Shown in pieces: positions 12,357-24,952 of a DNA stretch of 64,000 nucleotides. A program made the position numbers and the translations under genes. The notes under the pieces are model-generated. The model had not been told where the DNA came from. It did no database searches and was given only the letters and a program-made list of their open reading frames with translations. Source of the DNA: Terebella lapidaria (Eukaryota > Annelida > Polychaeta > Terebellida > Terebellidae); the NCBI GenBank assembly GCA_949152475.1, contig OX424564.1, forward strand, positions 9,610,001 to 9,674,000. The letters are read 5' to 3'. Within the stretch, counting starts at the first letter, position 1. Each line of letters opens with the position of its first letter.

Positions 12357-15187
12357 CATTATGTATTATGTATTTCAATAATCACTTTATCCAGTCCTTG
12401 TTTGTGTTCGAAGGGTAATTTTCTGCATATTACCATAACTCAAGAGTGGACTACAAGATGGGGATACAAAACCTGATCACAAAGCTTGGTTCAATACGCT
12501 ACATGCAGTTTAATTAAGGCCGGGCGTCATGTCCTTAGGCTTTCTCTCAACAGAAACCATTTTTCAGTTCTAACTACTTGTGAACTTGTGAGCCACTAGT
12601 TGTTTGCAAAATATCACTCAGCACATCGTTGATCCAAGCAGTTTGGTGAAAATTAGTTGTGTCACTAGTTCTGTTTTCAATTTATTTTGTTGGTCAAAAA
12701 CTCGGCCCATAACGGGGACATGCTGTTATGATTATAACAGATATAAAATTTCAAATTGAAACAAAGTATAAACATTATAGTATACTAAAATACTGAAAAC
12801 AGTAGTAATACTGAAAACAGTATAAACATTATAGTATACTAGTGTACATTACAGAATAACTGGTTCCAAAGCAAACCAATGTTTAATGTCAACTGTGACC
12901 TGATGTGATGCCTGGGTGTTTTATTGCTGGCCCAAGCTCTGACTCTTACAGTTAATGTGATGAAAACTATGGACCGTTAGGCTGGTGTGGTAATTGATAT
13001 GCCTTGTTGACACCGAGGTAATCAAGAATGTGAATCTTCCTCGGCATTTATACAGTACGCTACACGTTTATCAAGTTTTTACTGCGAATTTTAGCTCCTG
13101 TGCCATCATTCCACACTTTCCTTTACAGATCGATGGCTCTCATCAATAACAAGGAAATTTCGAACATTCGTATAATTCCTATGACATATATTCATCAGCC
13201 TCCGGCATAATTCTGACACTTACCAGATCCTTGTCGATGGTAATCGAGTGATGTGAATCTCCGCATATACACATTCCACCACGGTGCACTGACGAAAAAT
13301 AATTAAAAGGAGCATCAATGAACAAGGAACCTCAAATTCCTATGTCAGGCAAAATCGAGAAAAATGTATGGAACTTAATGAACTCCAATATAAGACCATG
13401 AAGAGCAGAAATCAGTTGTTCCAGAAAAAGTGAGCATTCCCTGCCCCACATGTGGCACCCGTCATGAACTGCCAAAAAATACATATATTAATATATGCAA
13501 ACAAGTTCTGCTGCATACTTGTCAAACGTTTGGTATACTTATCAACTAGATAGTGATGATGTCTAAAGAATTTCTTAGACACGACGATTAATCTTCGTGA
13601 AACATATCCTTGTCGCAGAAGTTTAGAGACTAGCTCTGGGAACTTCGTGAACAAGTTTATCAATATCGCCGTAGCTTCTTTAGCGATAGGACATCAGGCT
13701 TTGCAGAACAGGAATCAATTTTCAGTTTTGAATGATAGAATACAAGCCACAAGTACTTCTCAACATTTGTTATTTAACAAACCAATCAGTCCAGGAGTCT
13801 TTTGTGCACCCAATTCTTTCGCTCAGTTGACTTAAACAACCAAATGTTTGCTGTTTGTCATGATGAATGGCAGATAATAAACATGTAACTTACATATGAT
13901 GCCAAAAACACTCTATATATGGGAAAGTAATGCGTCATACAATACATTTAATTACGTTCAGATTACCTGCATCTCAATCGATTCGATCTGATCTGGAAAT
14001 GAAGATTGCGTTCTGTTTGCAATTGCTGAATTGATATTTACAGTAGCAATTGATACTGTTCCCTTTCAGACCAGGATTGAATCCTGCTTGTGTAGTATCA
14101 TAGCGGCGATTGCAGCGATATGGTCGGGATAATGTGGTAATCTGCCACTAAGACGTCTTTGTCCCGTGCGAGAAGACAGATGTTTTACCCTGTAATCCCC
14201 GCCTGGGGAGAATTGCCCATACAGCAGTAATGGTGTGAGGCAATGTGTGGAAGATTGTGCGAGGCAATGTATAAATGGGATTGTGACTGATTCATGTGAC
14301 CATAACGATTGAAAATGGGCTCAGGAGCTGGCTACAAACTTCGAGATGATAGTCCTAAACTTTAGAACACATTTTTAAATTTAGGATTTAATTTGGCGAC
14401 TGTTTTCAATTGCAAAGGCAAGTGTGAATGACGCTGGTCATCGTGTTTATATTCGTTCTATATGACATATTACTATGTTCCAGCACACTGATGAGCAACA
14501 ATTACTGACTGCACATCACACTGTAGAGATAATGGTCATGTCAAACATATATATATATAGGCTTATCTGTAAATATATTCAAAGAATGGGTGTTGCTAGC
14601 ATGAATCACAAGTTATAAAGTTATTAAGCACAGTGAACTGACGAGATATGTTATGATCTAAATTATACACCTGCAATTAGAAACAACAAAATGAATGTCA
14701 GCCTATTAAACATATATAGAAAGTTAGGCTATTAAATGTGGCAACTAGATTACAACATAACACACCTGTAATTAGAATAAATCAAAATGAGCTAGTGGCA
14801 TTCTTATCGGCCTAAATTCATTTATGGAAATTTAATTTGGCAACTACTTAAAAATATTCAGATATTGAACTGTAGTGATAAATACTGAACAGATTCAACT
14901 AACTATTGCGGTAGTTGAATACTGACCTCAAAGGATTAAATCTGATCTGTAACTGAAGATCAGCTTTAATGATTAAATTATGTGTGAAACTGAAGATCAA
15001 GTTGTCCAGATGCCAAGTACAGAGCAAATGACACCGTTCATTTCAGGCGACAATGAATCCCTGCCGATGTACAATAATAGCACTGACTGTGACGAAGTGA
15101 TCTCGGAAATGCGATAATCTACCAGCAGAGACCATGAAAAAACAGACGCTTTACATCGTAATCACTGCCAGAGGAGAAAGTTGGGAG

Positions 15188-15477
15188 GCATCTGCTCTTT
15201 CATTACGTTTATCTTGTTTTCCAATTCATATATTGTTTCCAATATATCTGTATTTATTATAAATATGCTATGAGAGTAATAAATGTTTAATCTGAGGCAT
15301 CTGCTCTTTCATAACGTTTATCTTGTTTTCCAATTCATATATTGTTTCCAATATATCTGTATTTAAACATGAGGCATCTGCTCTTTCATAACGTTGATCT
15401 TGTTTTCCAATTCATATATTGTTTCCAATATATCTGTATTTATTATAAATATGCTATGAGAGTAATAAATGTTTAAT
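15188..15477. repeat. Three-copy tandem repeat, about 107 bp
   Basis: Copies start at 15188, 15295 and 15371, each beginning GAGGCATCTGCTCTTTCAT. The middle copy lacks about 35 bp at its end (the ATTATAAATATGC part). Confidence 0.8.
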
Positions 15478-16965
15478 CATAGCTACGACTGTGTGGAACT
15501 CATTGAGAGTACTGGTGTGACTGAGACAGTGTACTAGTTAGTATATTGGAAGGTGGTTAATCCATGTGGACATAAGGATTGACAATAGGATCTGGAACAT
15601 TGATGGCTGCAGATATTTCATGGATGCTTGTGTAATGATACTACACGTCATTCAACAAAACCAGCAGGCCCGAATACAATATCAACATTGTATTATCAAG
15701 TAAAGACCAAAAGCAATGGAAAGTTGGTTTCAAACTGTGACCTGATCTGTGTGGTTGTGACTTGGGTGCGGTAGTTCAGGCCTCAGCTGTGATAGTTACA
15801 CTAATGTGATGACATCCATGGGTCGCCAGTGTGGTATGTTAATTGAGGTGCCATGTTGACACTAAAGTGATCTAGATTGTGAATATCCATGAATACAGTT
15901 CTCGTGCAAGTGCCACGATCTTACACATTTTTTTGTGGGTCGATGGTCTTTGTTACAACCATCGATCGCAGACATTTCTATAATTCTCTACGCCACCCTG
16001 AGTAGCTTTGGGCTAAAAGTCCACAATAAAAGCTATTTGACAGAGGACGTTTATATATTCGTTCACTGTTGTTCTGATATTCATCAGAAATATTAGATAC
16101 ATTTAAATGCAAATCAAATACAAAAAGACAAAATCGTCATAAACGTTTTGTCAGATCACTACTCAGTCAGGCCAATACTTTGATGAGTCTTACTGTGCAA
16201 CTCAATGTAAACGAGGTCGATACATGTATCAAGACACATGACACTGTTTCATGTTCAGTTGATACATACAATAATACATGACAATGTTTCCATTTGGACT
16301 AGGATTAAATCCTGGTGATGTAGTATTGTAGCGATGTGATCAGAATGAAGCGATAATCTGCCACTAAGACATCTCGTTAATGACGGTCTATAATCTCTAT
16401 AAAACTCTATAATCACGGTCTGAGGAGAATTGACGACACAGTGGTATTTAGTACCAGGCAATATGGGGCTGTTTCATTTGAACATAAGGCTTGAAAATGG
16501 GCTCAGGAGATGAGGAATAAGTTGAAAATAATTGTCTTGCACTTAGGAATAGTGTGCTTTCATTGCAAGAGCAAAAATTAGGTTGTAACAAGGTTGTAAC
16601 AACGATGTTGACTGTTTATCGACTGTGCGTCATATCCTGAAACTATCATTGAATTACTGGTATCAATGAATGATTGATGAATGTAAGTATCAATCTATTA
16701 CCACCTATACAATCAGATTTTGATGATGCCAATAAGAAACGTAAAATACAACATTTTGCAATAGAAACAAAGCCCGACTAAATAGTTTGTTCATCAAACA
16801 TATTTTGACACAAAAGTTATCGATTATACTACATACCAGAAGACAATGCCGGAAATTAGAAAAGGGGTGAAAACCCAGTACTAAGTATGATATACAGCAA
16901 ACCTTGCATTTCATGCATGTATTCAAGGTCATAAATGTCTTGTTGTACATGTTCACCCAACACCT

Positions 16966-18077
16966 AGCTGCCGAACGTTATCTGACACAGTTCTATTGTG
17001 TTGGGGTCAGGTCATGTTTATGTAAACATTCTGCTGTCTTCAAAAGTCTGACACATGATGTAAACAGGTGAAAAATAATTTCCAAGTAAGTACACTTTTA
17101 TAATCTATTCGATTCAATGTCCGAGGATGTTTTGAAAAGTTGTGCATTGAGATTGCTACACTGGGACTAAAAGTTTGGATGGAAAGTGTCTTGCACTGCG
17201 ACGATGTGACAGGCCGGGATGGATGTAAACTTTCACCAATTTGGAGCATGAAATAATATAATTTTTGAGAGAATTTTAGCATATATATACAAAGGTTGTT
17301 CAGTTTGAAGTTTATATAAAATATATTGTTGTATCTGTCCGATGTTTTGTGCTGTCAATTTATCCGTGACATGATAACGTTCTGAGGTTCGGGTCAACGT
17401 TCTGTTGATGCTTGAAATGTAATCATGTATTCCTCCTCTCGCCATATGGAAACAACATACATGAGGTTCATGAGCTTTTAGGTTCATTGTTCGGTACATT
17501 GTACAGGACGAACACGACTGAACAGCACTCACAGATATTAAATCCTGACTATAATTCGATCCGCAGAACGTTAACCACGGTAGCAGAACGTCATTTCAAC
17601 AACAAAACAATTATCATTCGTGTATTACACCTATTCATGCCCTGTTGTCACATACTGTGCAATATGTGCATTCAATGTTACATATGACATTTCGAAATGA
17701 CTTTTTTATGACTAAAATTAGGTACAAAATACACTAGATAGTGAACGATGGTCGTGGAAATGAGCAGTGTCAACATTACATGACACTTTTCTAGTAATGG
17801 GTTATAAAATTAAAACTCAGAGCAATACATACAATTCTAGGGTATTCCGGACATGGAATCCACATGAAGTCGATGTACAAGTCCAACAATATGATGAGGA
17901 AAAATATATTTTATTTATTTTTTATTTATTTATTGGTACCAGCTAGCTGCAGGGTATTTTGTTCCCGTATATCTTCATATCTGGTGCAATAGAACGTTAA
18001 CATAAACATGACCTGACTCCAACACAATAGAATTGGGTCAGATAACGTTCGACGGCTAGCTGCAGGGTGTGTTGAGT
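16966..18077. mobile_element. Inverted-repeat-bounded element, about 1.1 kb
   Basis: The stretch 16966-17035 (…CGAACGTTATCTGAC…CAGGTCATGTTTATGT…) is matched in inverse orientation by 17992-18075, with few mismatches over about 70 bp. No transposase is visible between the arms, so it is non-autonomous or decayed. Confidence 0.6.
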
Positions 18078-19000
18078 TTGTGTTGTGTAAATTGATAAAT
18101 TGTTAATACACTTCTTGAGGAAACGAACATAACACACGTGATTTGTGGTAAGCTTTTTGTGTAGAAATATATATTCTGCACATGGTATAGTTAAGTAAAA
18201 ATTATATTTAGGTACCAGTTGAAGTTCATTCAATGTAATTGGGTGCTGATTTGAAAAACGGAATGTACATGTTTCTGCATTTATACAAGGCGGATAATAT
18301 TGTACTGCCTATCATGTGTCCATAATTTCACATCATAGTTCTTTGAGCATCCAAACCAAACCATAATTCTCTCAGATAAATCCAGTGGACTTGGGCATAT
18401 TTTGAACATTCATTCTGCTTAATCTGATTCTTATCTGTGTTGATTAACTGAACATCAGCCCTGATTTACATATTATACCACCACTCTTTCACCACGAAGA
18501 TGACCAAGGTTTTACTGCTACCCATCTGTCTCCCAAGTCTTGTAAGATTTTGAGTTGCTATGAAAACTGATCTCAGCTGAAAAATAATACACTTTGGTAG
18601 CAAACTACGTAGGAGTTATTCAGTTAGAGCCAACCAGATTCTACGCATATTGAATTGCATACTAAAGCAGATTCGAAGCACTGTTGTGTCTTATACTACT
18701 AGATATGATAACATGTGCTATGGTAAACACCGGAGGTTTTCAGGTGTCTCGGCTTGAATGGAATCAATTAACTATGAAACAAATGATAATTACAAAGGCG
18801 GAATTAATAAAACTGTTCTCGAAATAGTGTGTACTGAGGAAAATTTGTCAACATATATGGTTCTTAAATAATGGGATGTAATGTGCTGGTCATTTTATAA
18901 TCATTCTATTCACTGTAGTTATTGAACCCTTTCATTTTAGACCAGTAATGAATCCTGTTTGTGGAGTTTTTTTTCAAGAATATTGCGAGAAAAACAAAAG

Positions 19001-20190
19001 AGAAGATGACATAATCAGGCAAAACAAATGTTTTGAAGTATCGTTAATTAGTTCATCATGTAGACATATGCTGACAACTCGCACTCGTGAACTAATTACA
19101 GTGTGGGTCATATATACATTATTTTCTTCAGTTTGATATTACTCGTTTGGAGAGACGCATGTCTCATTTGATTACCTAAAACTCCAATGAATTCTGTGAT
19201 GAGATGAGAACGTTTGGCAAACCTGCCCTGGGGATAGCGCAGTAGAAATGACATTTCATAGCGCAGAAACACAGGAATGGACCTTGTTGAACTCTTCCAA
19301 ACTCGGCGTTCAATATTACAGAAGCAGTTCATTAACGTGGAGTGTTTCAACAGAGTGGTTTTTGCCAAACAGACGAAACTCGCGGACTAAATAATTGAAC
19401 ATAAGCCACAAGTTACCCACAGAATAATCTCCGCAACAGGCGATCAAAAACAGCAGACCATTTCTAATTATTATGATGTTGAGCATCAGTAAATTTTTTG
19501 CATCGTTATTCACACACAATACATTTGAAACATATAGATAGTATCAATGATAATGTCAGTGTTAACTTAGTCTACCTCGATCACCCGCTTTAGGATACCG
19601 GACCTCTATTTCGATTATATATCAGCATGAGGGTGAACCCTTCGTCGTCATTTAAATCTTTAGAGTTCACAATCGAATTTTTCAAAAATAATGACTCAGA
19701 AAAAAAGGCTATGGGGGGGGGGGGGGTAGTTTTCATATATATGGTAGATCACATATATCAGTTCTGATACTTACATTGTAGAACGGAGATGGTGAACGAA
19801 ACATTTTTTTTTTCTATAAATGATATATATTGTGCATTCGTACGTACATATACATGCATGTATCAAACTTGGCATACATTACATAGGCATACACATTCAT
19901 AACTGCATACATTTCATACAGACAAGTGAACATACCCGAAACAAGAACAACACAAACATTACACTACCTTTACAAATTATCCAAACATTGAAATAAACAC
20001 ACTCCTTTCCCATGTGTATTATAGCAGCCAGCACATTCGGAGAATATCATTCTGCAGGAATGTGCTGGACCAGAGAACTGTAACTCTATAAAAATACACG
20101 ATTCGTGTGACAGCAGAATAGAATATATCTGTATGAAAACACTGAACGATCGAACATCACGAGTACGTCTACTTGAGGTTACATTCACTT
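19001..20190. other. Intergenic with simple repeats
   Basis: Contains a poly-G run (about 19714-19726), a poly-T run near 19805, and TACATACA-rich microsatellite (19840-19920). No supported gene. The right end is the 3' flank of the minus-strand secreted-protein gene. Confidence 0.45.
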
Positions 20191-20195
20191 GAAAC

Positions 20196-20201
20196 TTTAT
20201 T
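20196..20201 (-). promoter_or_regulatory. Polyadenylation signal AATAAA
   Basis: An AATAAA hexamer on the minus strand lies about 10 nt beyond the stop codon of the secreted-protein gene. If used, the 3' UTR is very short. Confidence 0.4.
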
Positions 20202-20210
20202 AGAACCATT

Positions 20211-20842
20211 TCAAACTTTGTCCGTGATGAGATACCATGTGTAAGTCAGAGGTTTGAGATTGATCCCGAGTTCTATGCTGTAGTCCCGGGCGAGTGTGAA
20301 CGTCTTGGTCTCATTAGCGGCGCCCCTCTCGGAGATGTAGGCTGTCTCCGTCAGGCCCGTGTAGTACAGTGGTAGGGTCAGGTTGAACGTCTGGGGGTCA
20401 TTCGTGGGGTTCATCACCATGGCGAGCCCTCGTCTCGTGGAGTAAGGATTGACGTGTATGAAAGAGTCCACGCTCTGCATGTCCGCTCTCCGAACGTGGA
20501 TCAAGTCTGTCCTTAGGATGTCACGATACTCCTTATAGAAATCCACCCAGTTTTTCACGATTTCCAGAACGGCTGGAGAGTCATACAGCTCATCCCCTCG
20601 GTATACAACACCAACGCCAGAAGTCATGTACTGCGCGAGGGCCCAGTCGTACTCCAGCTGGTGCTTGCTGAGAGGCTCGAAGCTGGCCGCCTCTCCGCCC
20701 GCATGGTACACACTGATGGGAAGGAACATCCAGCCAGCAGTGGGCGCGAACTGGAATGTGTCGTCAAATAAACCCTGCCTGCTGATGCTCAGGTCCTGCC
20801 AGCGAGGAAGTGAGTATTGGTTCTCGTTGTAACCAATATCTG

Positions 20843-20892
<50 letters not shown>

Positions 20893-22486
20893 CAACTTAT
20901 CATTCCCTCTCATGCAAAAGTATAGCAACGATAACAGATTAAATCAGTGTATATTATTGTGTTTAATTGTGGGTGTTTTGTTGTGATAGTGTTTGAAACA
21001 GAACTGCCTTACTTTTACGATTTCCTCCCTGATAGAAGAATTCATCTGGTTGGTTGATGAACATGTTCTTTGACCGGAGTGTCTTGAAGAATTCTCCCTG
21101 GAGTTTCGTCTGCATGTATGTGGAGTCTAATGCATTTTCGTGGTGTGAATGATTAGTCGAGGCACAGTAATCTCCATGGTAGGGACCATCAGCTGCCAGC
21201 GCCACTATCCCAGTCTTGTTGAAGAAATTATGAACATGATAGGTCAAGAAATCATACCAGCCTGACGCAAAGCACGGTGCACGATAATGAAGTTGATTGA
21301 TGGCCATCCATTCCTCGCGGACAGTCCGATCCATGCAAATGAGGTCATAGGCTCCAACTTCTATGCCACGTTGATTCGCGTACGCCACATCGGCAGCTAT
21401 CCGTTGCATGTACTTTTCATCATCTGACTCGATTTTAATGCCTGAGCCAAAGCTGTAGACGAGCATCTCGAACCCAGTGGCGGATATCTGGTCGATGATC
21501 GCTCTCACTTTGGTTGACTTCGATGTTGTCGTGTGGAAGTAGAGCGGGTTCTCCCAAGTCTGAGGAGCCAACAGCCTCATCATTCTGTGTCTCGCCAGTG
21601 CGACTCTTTCTGGGTCCGGAGAACCAAGGGCCATTTCCAGAACCCTGAAAGTCTCAATGCCCTGCCCAATCGTAATACTTGGAATTGGATCGAAAGTACA
21701 GTTGACGGTTGGCTCAAAGGAACCTGGCATTTTAGGTTTCAGAGGATCCTGACCCCACGCGACTTTGGTACCGTGCGGCCAGTCGTTTTCCACGATGAAC
21801 CAATCATAACCTGCCCTAGACCACTGCCAGTTAAGATTTAGGTATTCAACCGATAGTATCGAAACCTGCAATTTCTCGGCGACTGACTTGTCTTTAGTGA
21901 TCGTCATTGACTTCGTCATAAGAGGAATACCATCATACATCTCATAGTTTATGACTACAGTCACATTCTTGTGCTGAAGGGGTGCCCAGAAAGGGGCCTT
22001 GAAGTAGACACTCAACCGTAAGCCTTTTGGAGGCCAGGATATATCCTCTGGTGCACCACGCCGTGGTGTATAAGGATAGGGCGCCTCTGGAGTGGACACC
22101 TGGTAATCGTACATCAGGAAAGACGTGGGGTCATAACGGGAATCAAGAGCTAGTGCCGTCCGATTCAGGTAAGCCCTTGGTATATCACTTAGAATCCCAC
22201 CAACGTTGTAAGTGACACCGTCTATGGCGATAACAGCCTCTGGACCTATGGCCCTCAGCAGGGATGATTGCTTCTCGTGGGAGTAGTAGTCTACAGTAGC
22301 AAAACCCGGCTGCCGCAGGAACGTCCTTGAGATCAGACCATTGGTCAGGAGCAAGCGACCATCCGGCTCTTTGTGTAGCTGTGTGGGCTGCTTGAAATCA
22401 ACCACAAGCCAGTCTGGAAACCCCACCACAAAAGGGATCTGGAGCAGGCACAATGTACACGCTAGATATGGAGTCGCAGCCATCAT
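20211..22486 (-). CDS. Secreted protein of unknown specificity, possibly glycosidase-like; two coding exons
   Basis: Coding exons are 22486-21013 and 20839-20211. Both joints are GT-AG, the phases close, and the product is 700 aa. I start at the first of two adjacent ATGs. The open frame runs further upstream, but a good acceptor at 22498 shows the exon begins at 22497, so the 5' UTR probably continues in another exon. Residues 1 to about 22 form a hydrophobic signal peptide ending near GFPDW. Residues about 25-230 look beta-rich (LLTNGLISRTF, typical of the N-terminal sandwich of retaining alpha-galactosidase-type enzymes). The middle part has alternating hydrophobic strands and acidic ends, such as ALAADGPYHGDYC, compatible with a TIM barrel. 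The C-terminus is a small beta domain. Several NxT/NxS sites fit secretion. I do not recognise a named family and cannot assign catalytic residues; the glycosidase suggestion is inference from fold-like features. Confidence 0.8.
20850..20891. repeat. (ATT/AAT)n microsatellite at a splice acceptor
   Basis: About 14 uninterrupted AAT triplets on the plus strand. Read on the minus strand, the repeat runs to within a few bases of the TTCCAG acceptor of exon 2 of the secreted-protein gene, so it occupies the place of the polypyrimidine tract. Confidence 0.85.
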
Positions 22487-22497
22487 CGAGTTCCAAC

Positions 22498-22970
22498 CTG
22501 GAATTGACAAGAAATATCCATGCCATATTACATGTTGTAAACTGTATACATATTGCATAATGATATGGCGGGAAGTTGATATTGATATTGCTTGTCCTAA
22601 ACTCGTGTGTCATAAAGTTAATCGTCAATAAAAAATATACCAGAACATGTCAGTTTAGTTTCGACTGCTTGAAGGTGGGCATTAATGCTCAAGTTATTAG
22701 CTGATTCTAGACCCAGGGCCCACAACATGTTGGATGTGATATGCATGTTGATCTGGTGACAGAAGTCTATTTTAGTCAATCTCTATTCATCATAGGTCTA
22801 TAGAAATGGGTAAGATAACTGCTCTGACAAGCAAGCCCATATAAAACACTAGTACAGTATAGCCTAAGAGGTCTTTCGAGGGCAAGGCAGTCTGAGGAGA
22901 TTCGACCACTAAGTTTCATATTCTAGTTATATAATCCTTATACACAATGAATAACGACGTTAATAGTTGT
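22498..22970. other. 5' flank / probable first intron of the secreted-protein gene
   Basis: An acceptor (TCAATTCCAG on the minus strand) ends here, so at least part is intron. I could not identify the untranslated first exon or a promoter. Confidence 0.35.
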
Positions 22971-22971
22971 T

Positions 22972-23659
22972 TACCGAGGTGCGCACAAGCACTGCCGAGG
23001 ATCGCACTAAAACTGCCGAGGTGCATAAAACACCACGCTTTGTACAAAAAGTCATTACATGATCTAGTCAATGATATTAGATGAACTCTGTCCGCATCTC
23101 CCGATATACATGTATAATGAACATATTGTGGCGATTTCGCCCATAGAATAGGACAGACGCAAACTGTAACTGCTATTAAGACTGTAGTATTTATTATATT
23201 TTGATTGTTACCGATTGGCTGTAATTGTTCTACATGTACATTGTATTTTAACTGATGTTCGATAGTTTTTCTGTGAATTTGAACAATTTACCAGGGTTGG
23301 GTTGATATCGTTTCTTCCCTACTTTTTTTCTTTATTCTTTTCGGTATAGGCCTACCCGGCGCCAAGAGGCATATAACAAAACGAGGACCATTTCCAACCT
23401 GAAAACCAGGGCCCAATACGCATCTAAGAAACCCTCGAAAACCATATGGGAATTCGATGGGAATTTGGTTGTTGCTACAATGTTCACATAGGCCGAATCT
23501 ACGTGCAAATAACATGAACATAACTTGAAATATATATACTCACATGTCATCATTGCTTGAGTGTCACATTTTCAATAAAAAGACAGCCCCCCCCCCCCCC
23601 TTGCACATATCGGCAGTTTCTGTGCGATCCTCGGCAGCCTTTGTGTGCGCACCTCGGTA
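22972..23659. mobile_element. Inverted-repeat element, about 0.69 kb
   Basis: Left arm TACCGAGGTGCGCACA…GCCGAGGATCGCAC (22972-23028) is repeated in inverse orientation at 23610-23659, roughly 55 bp of terminal inverted repeat. Poly-C at 23587-23600 lies inside. No transposase frame. Confidence 0.6.
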
Positions 23660-24950
23660 GGCAACGTATTTTGCAGTCTCGCTAACGTACCGTGGTTTAT
23701 TTACTTGTGTTACGATGGCTTTAACCTGAATGACAAGGGTGCAAACAAACGTGGATAGCAAATGAAGTTCTTGTGGTCACTTACATTTACTCAGTCCTGT
23801 GTTATCAGGCTGTAGATCCTCCGCATTTGTTGATTTTCCTCTGTTTCTGTCATACAAATCACTGGTAAACAAAGTTCATAAAAATGTATCACATGACACA
23901 AGCTCCTACGGTATGTCACATGACCACTCGTTTGGGTGCGATCAATGTATGCCGCTTATCGTGGAGCGTGCGTGTTTAAATGTCAAACTCTTGTGTCGTT
24001 GTGCTTGATGTGGCAAATATAATTATACAGTACGTTATCTACGCAAGCAAACAGTGATGTCCTATACAGTCCAAGTATATATATTCTAAAGAATAACATC
24101 CTGTAGGCCTATAATAAATCAGACCAAAATAGTTCTACCCGCTCAGCATGGATTATACCTGGCTCCCTGCCAATGCCTAACAATTAACAGCATGCAGACA
24201 TGTATTGCTTGCTACCTGGACCATGTCAGCGTATATTTGGTTGACAAAATCAGTTCAGCCGACAAATACATATGAACTAATACACTAAAAGGCTTACACT
24301 GTATAGCTTACATTGTATAGCCTAAAAAATCCAAAAAGTCAACCTTAATTGAGACTGATTTAAATTCTGCTAAACGAGTTTCGGCTGAAATAATGTTCAA
24401 GTTTTCAAATAACCACTGCATGGAAGACAATCACCATATCAGCGCAACATTACAATATTCAACATTTAAAACACATCGGTGTCATGACTATAGAGAGGCC
24501 TCTCCGTGTCTATGCCAATAACAATGACGATCGAGGATGGGTCGTGATACGGTAGTTTACACAGCCACTGTCAGCAAAACGTGATGCCTTGTCATCTACT
24601 TCATCGGTATTAACACATAATAATTCAAACTTGTGTTCTTTGTGATTTGCGTGTAGCAGAAAATAATATGAGTGAGTTGGGGCTTGTATTCAATTATTTA
24701 GTCCCAGAGTTTCGTGTGTTCGGAAAAAAAGACTACGTTGAAACATGCATTTGTAATTTATTGACGCCGATATATGTTATCATTTTTGCTTTATGGAATG
24801 TCGCCATTTTTACTTGATCGCTATCCCTAGGTTCAAGATTTGCCAAACGTTCTCATCTTAACACCCAAAATTTAGTGAGGGTTTAGGTACACATAAAACA
24901 CATAAAACAGGCGCCAGATTCAATATGAATCATCTGATATCAAGAAGAAA
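23660..24950. other. Intergenic, no feature recognised
   Basis: Short open frames only, none with domain-like content or splice support. Confidence 0.4.
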
Positions 24951-24952
24951 CA

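Larger units (their letters stand above)
11390..19000. repeat. Second series of degenerate segmental duplicates
   Basis: A motif block built around GAATCCTG and TCTGCC.CTAAGACGT recurs at about 11890, 14065 and 16290, with weaker copies at 15045 and 18935. Block 12900-13035 matches 15740-15880. Block 11440-11600 matches 18350-18500. Copies are strongly diverged, contain stop codons in all frames, and share no conserved reading frame. I see nothing coding here. Confidence 0.55.

Noticed and set aside
20840..20903. Poly-isoleucine N-terminus of the 230-aa frame
   Set aside because: It is translation of the intron microsatellite; the exon starts at 20839.
22487..22558. Upstream Met extension of the secreted-protein gene
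   Set aside because: It crosses a good splice acceptor at 22498 and would bury the signal peptide.
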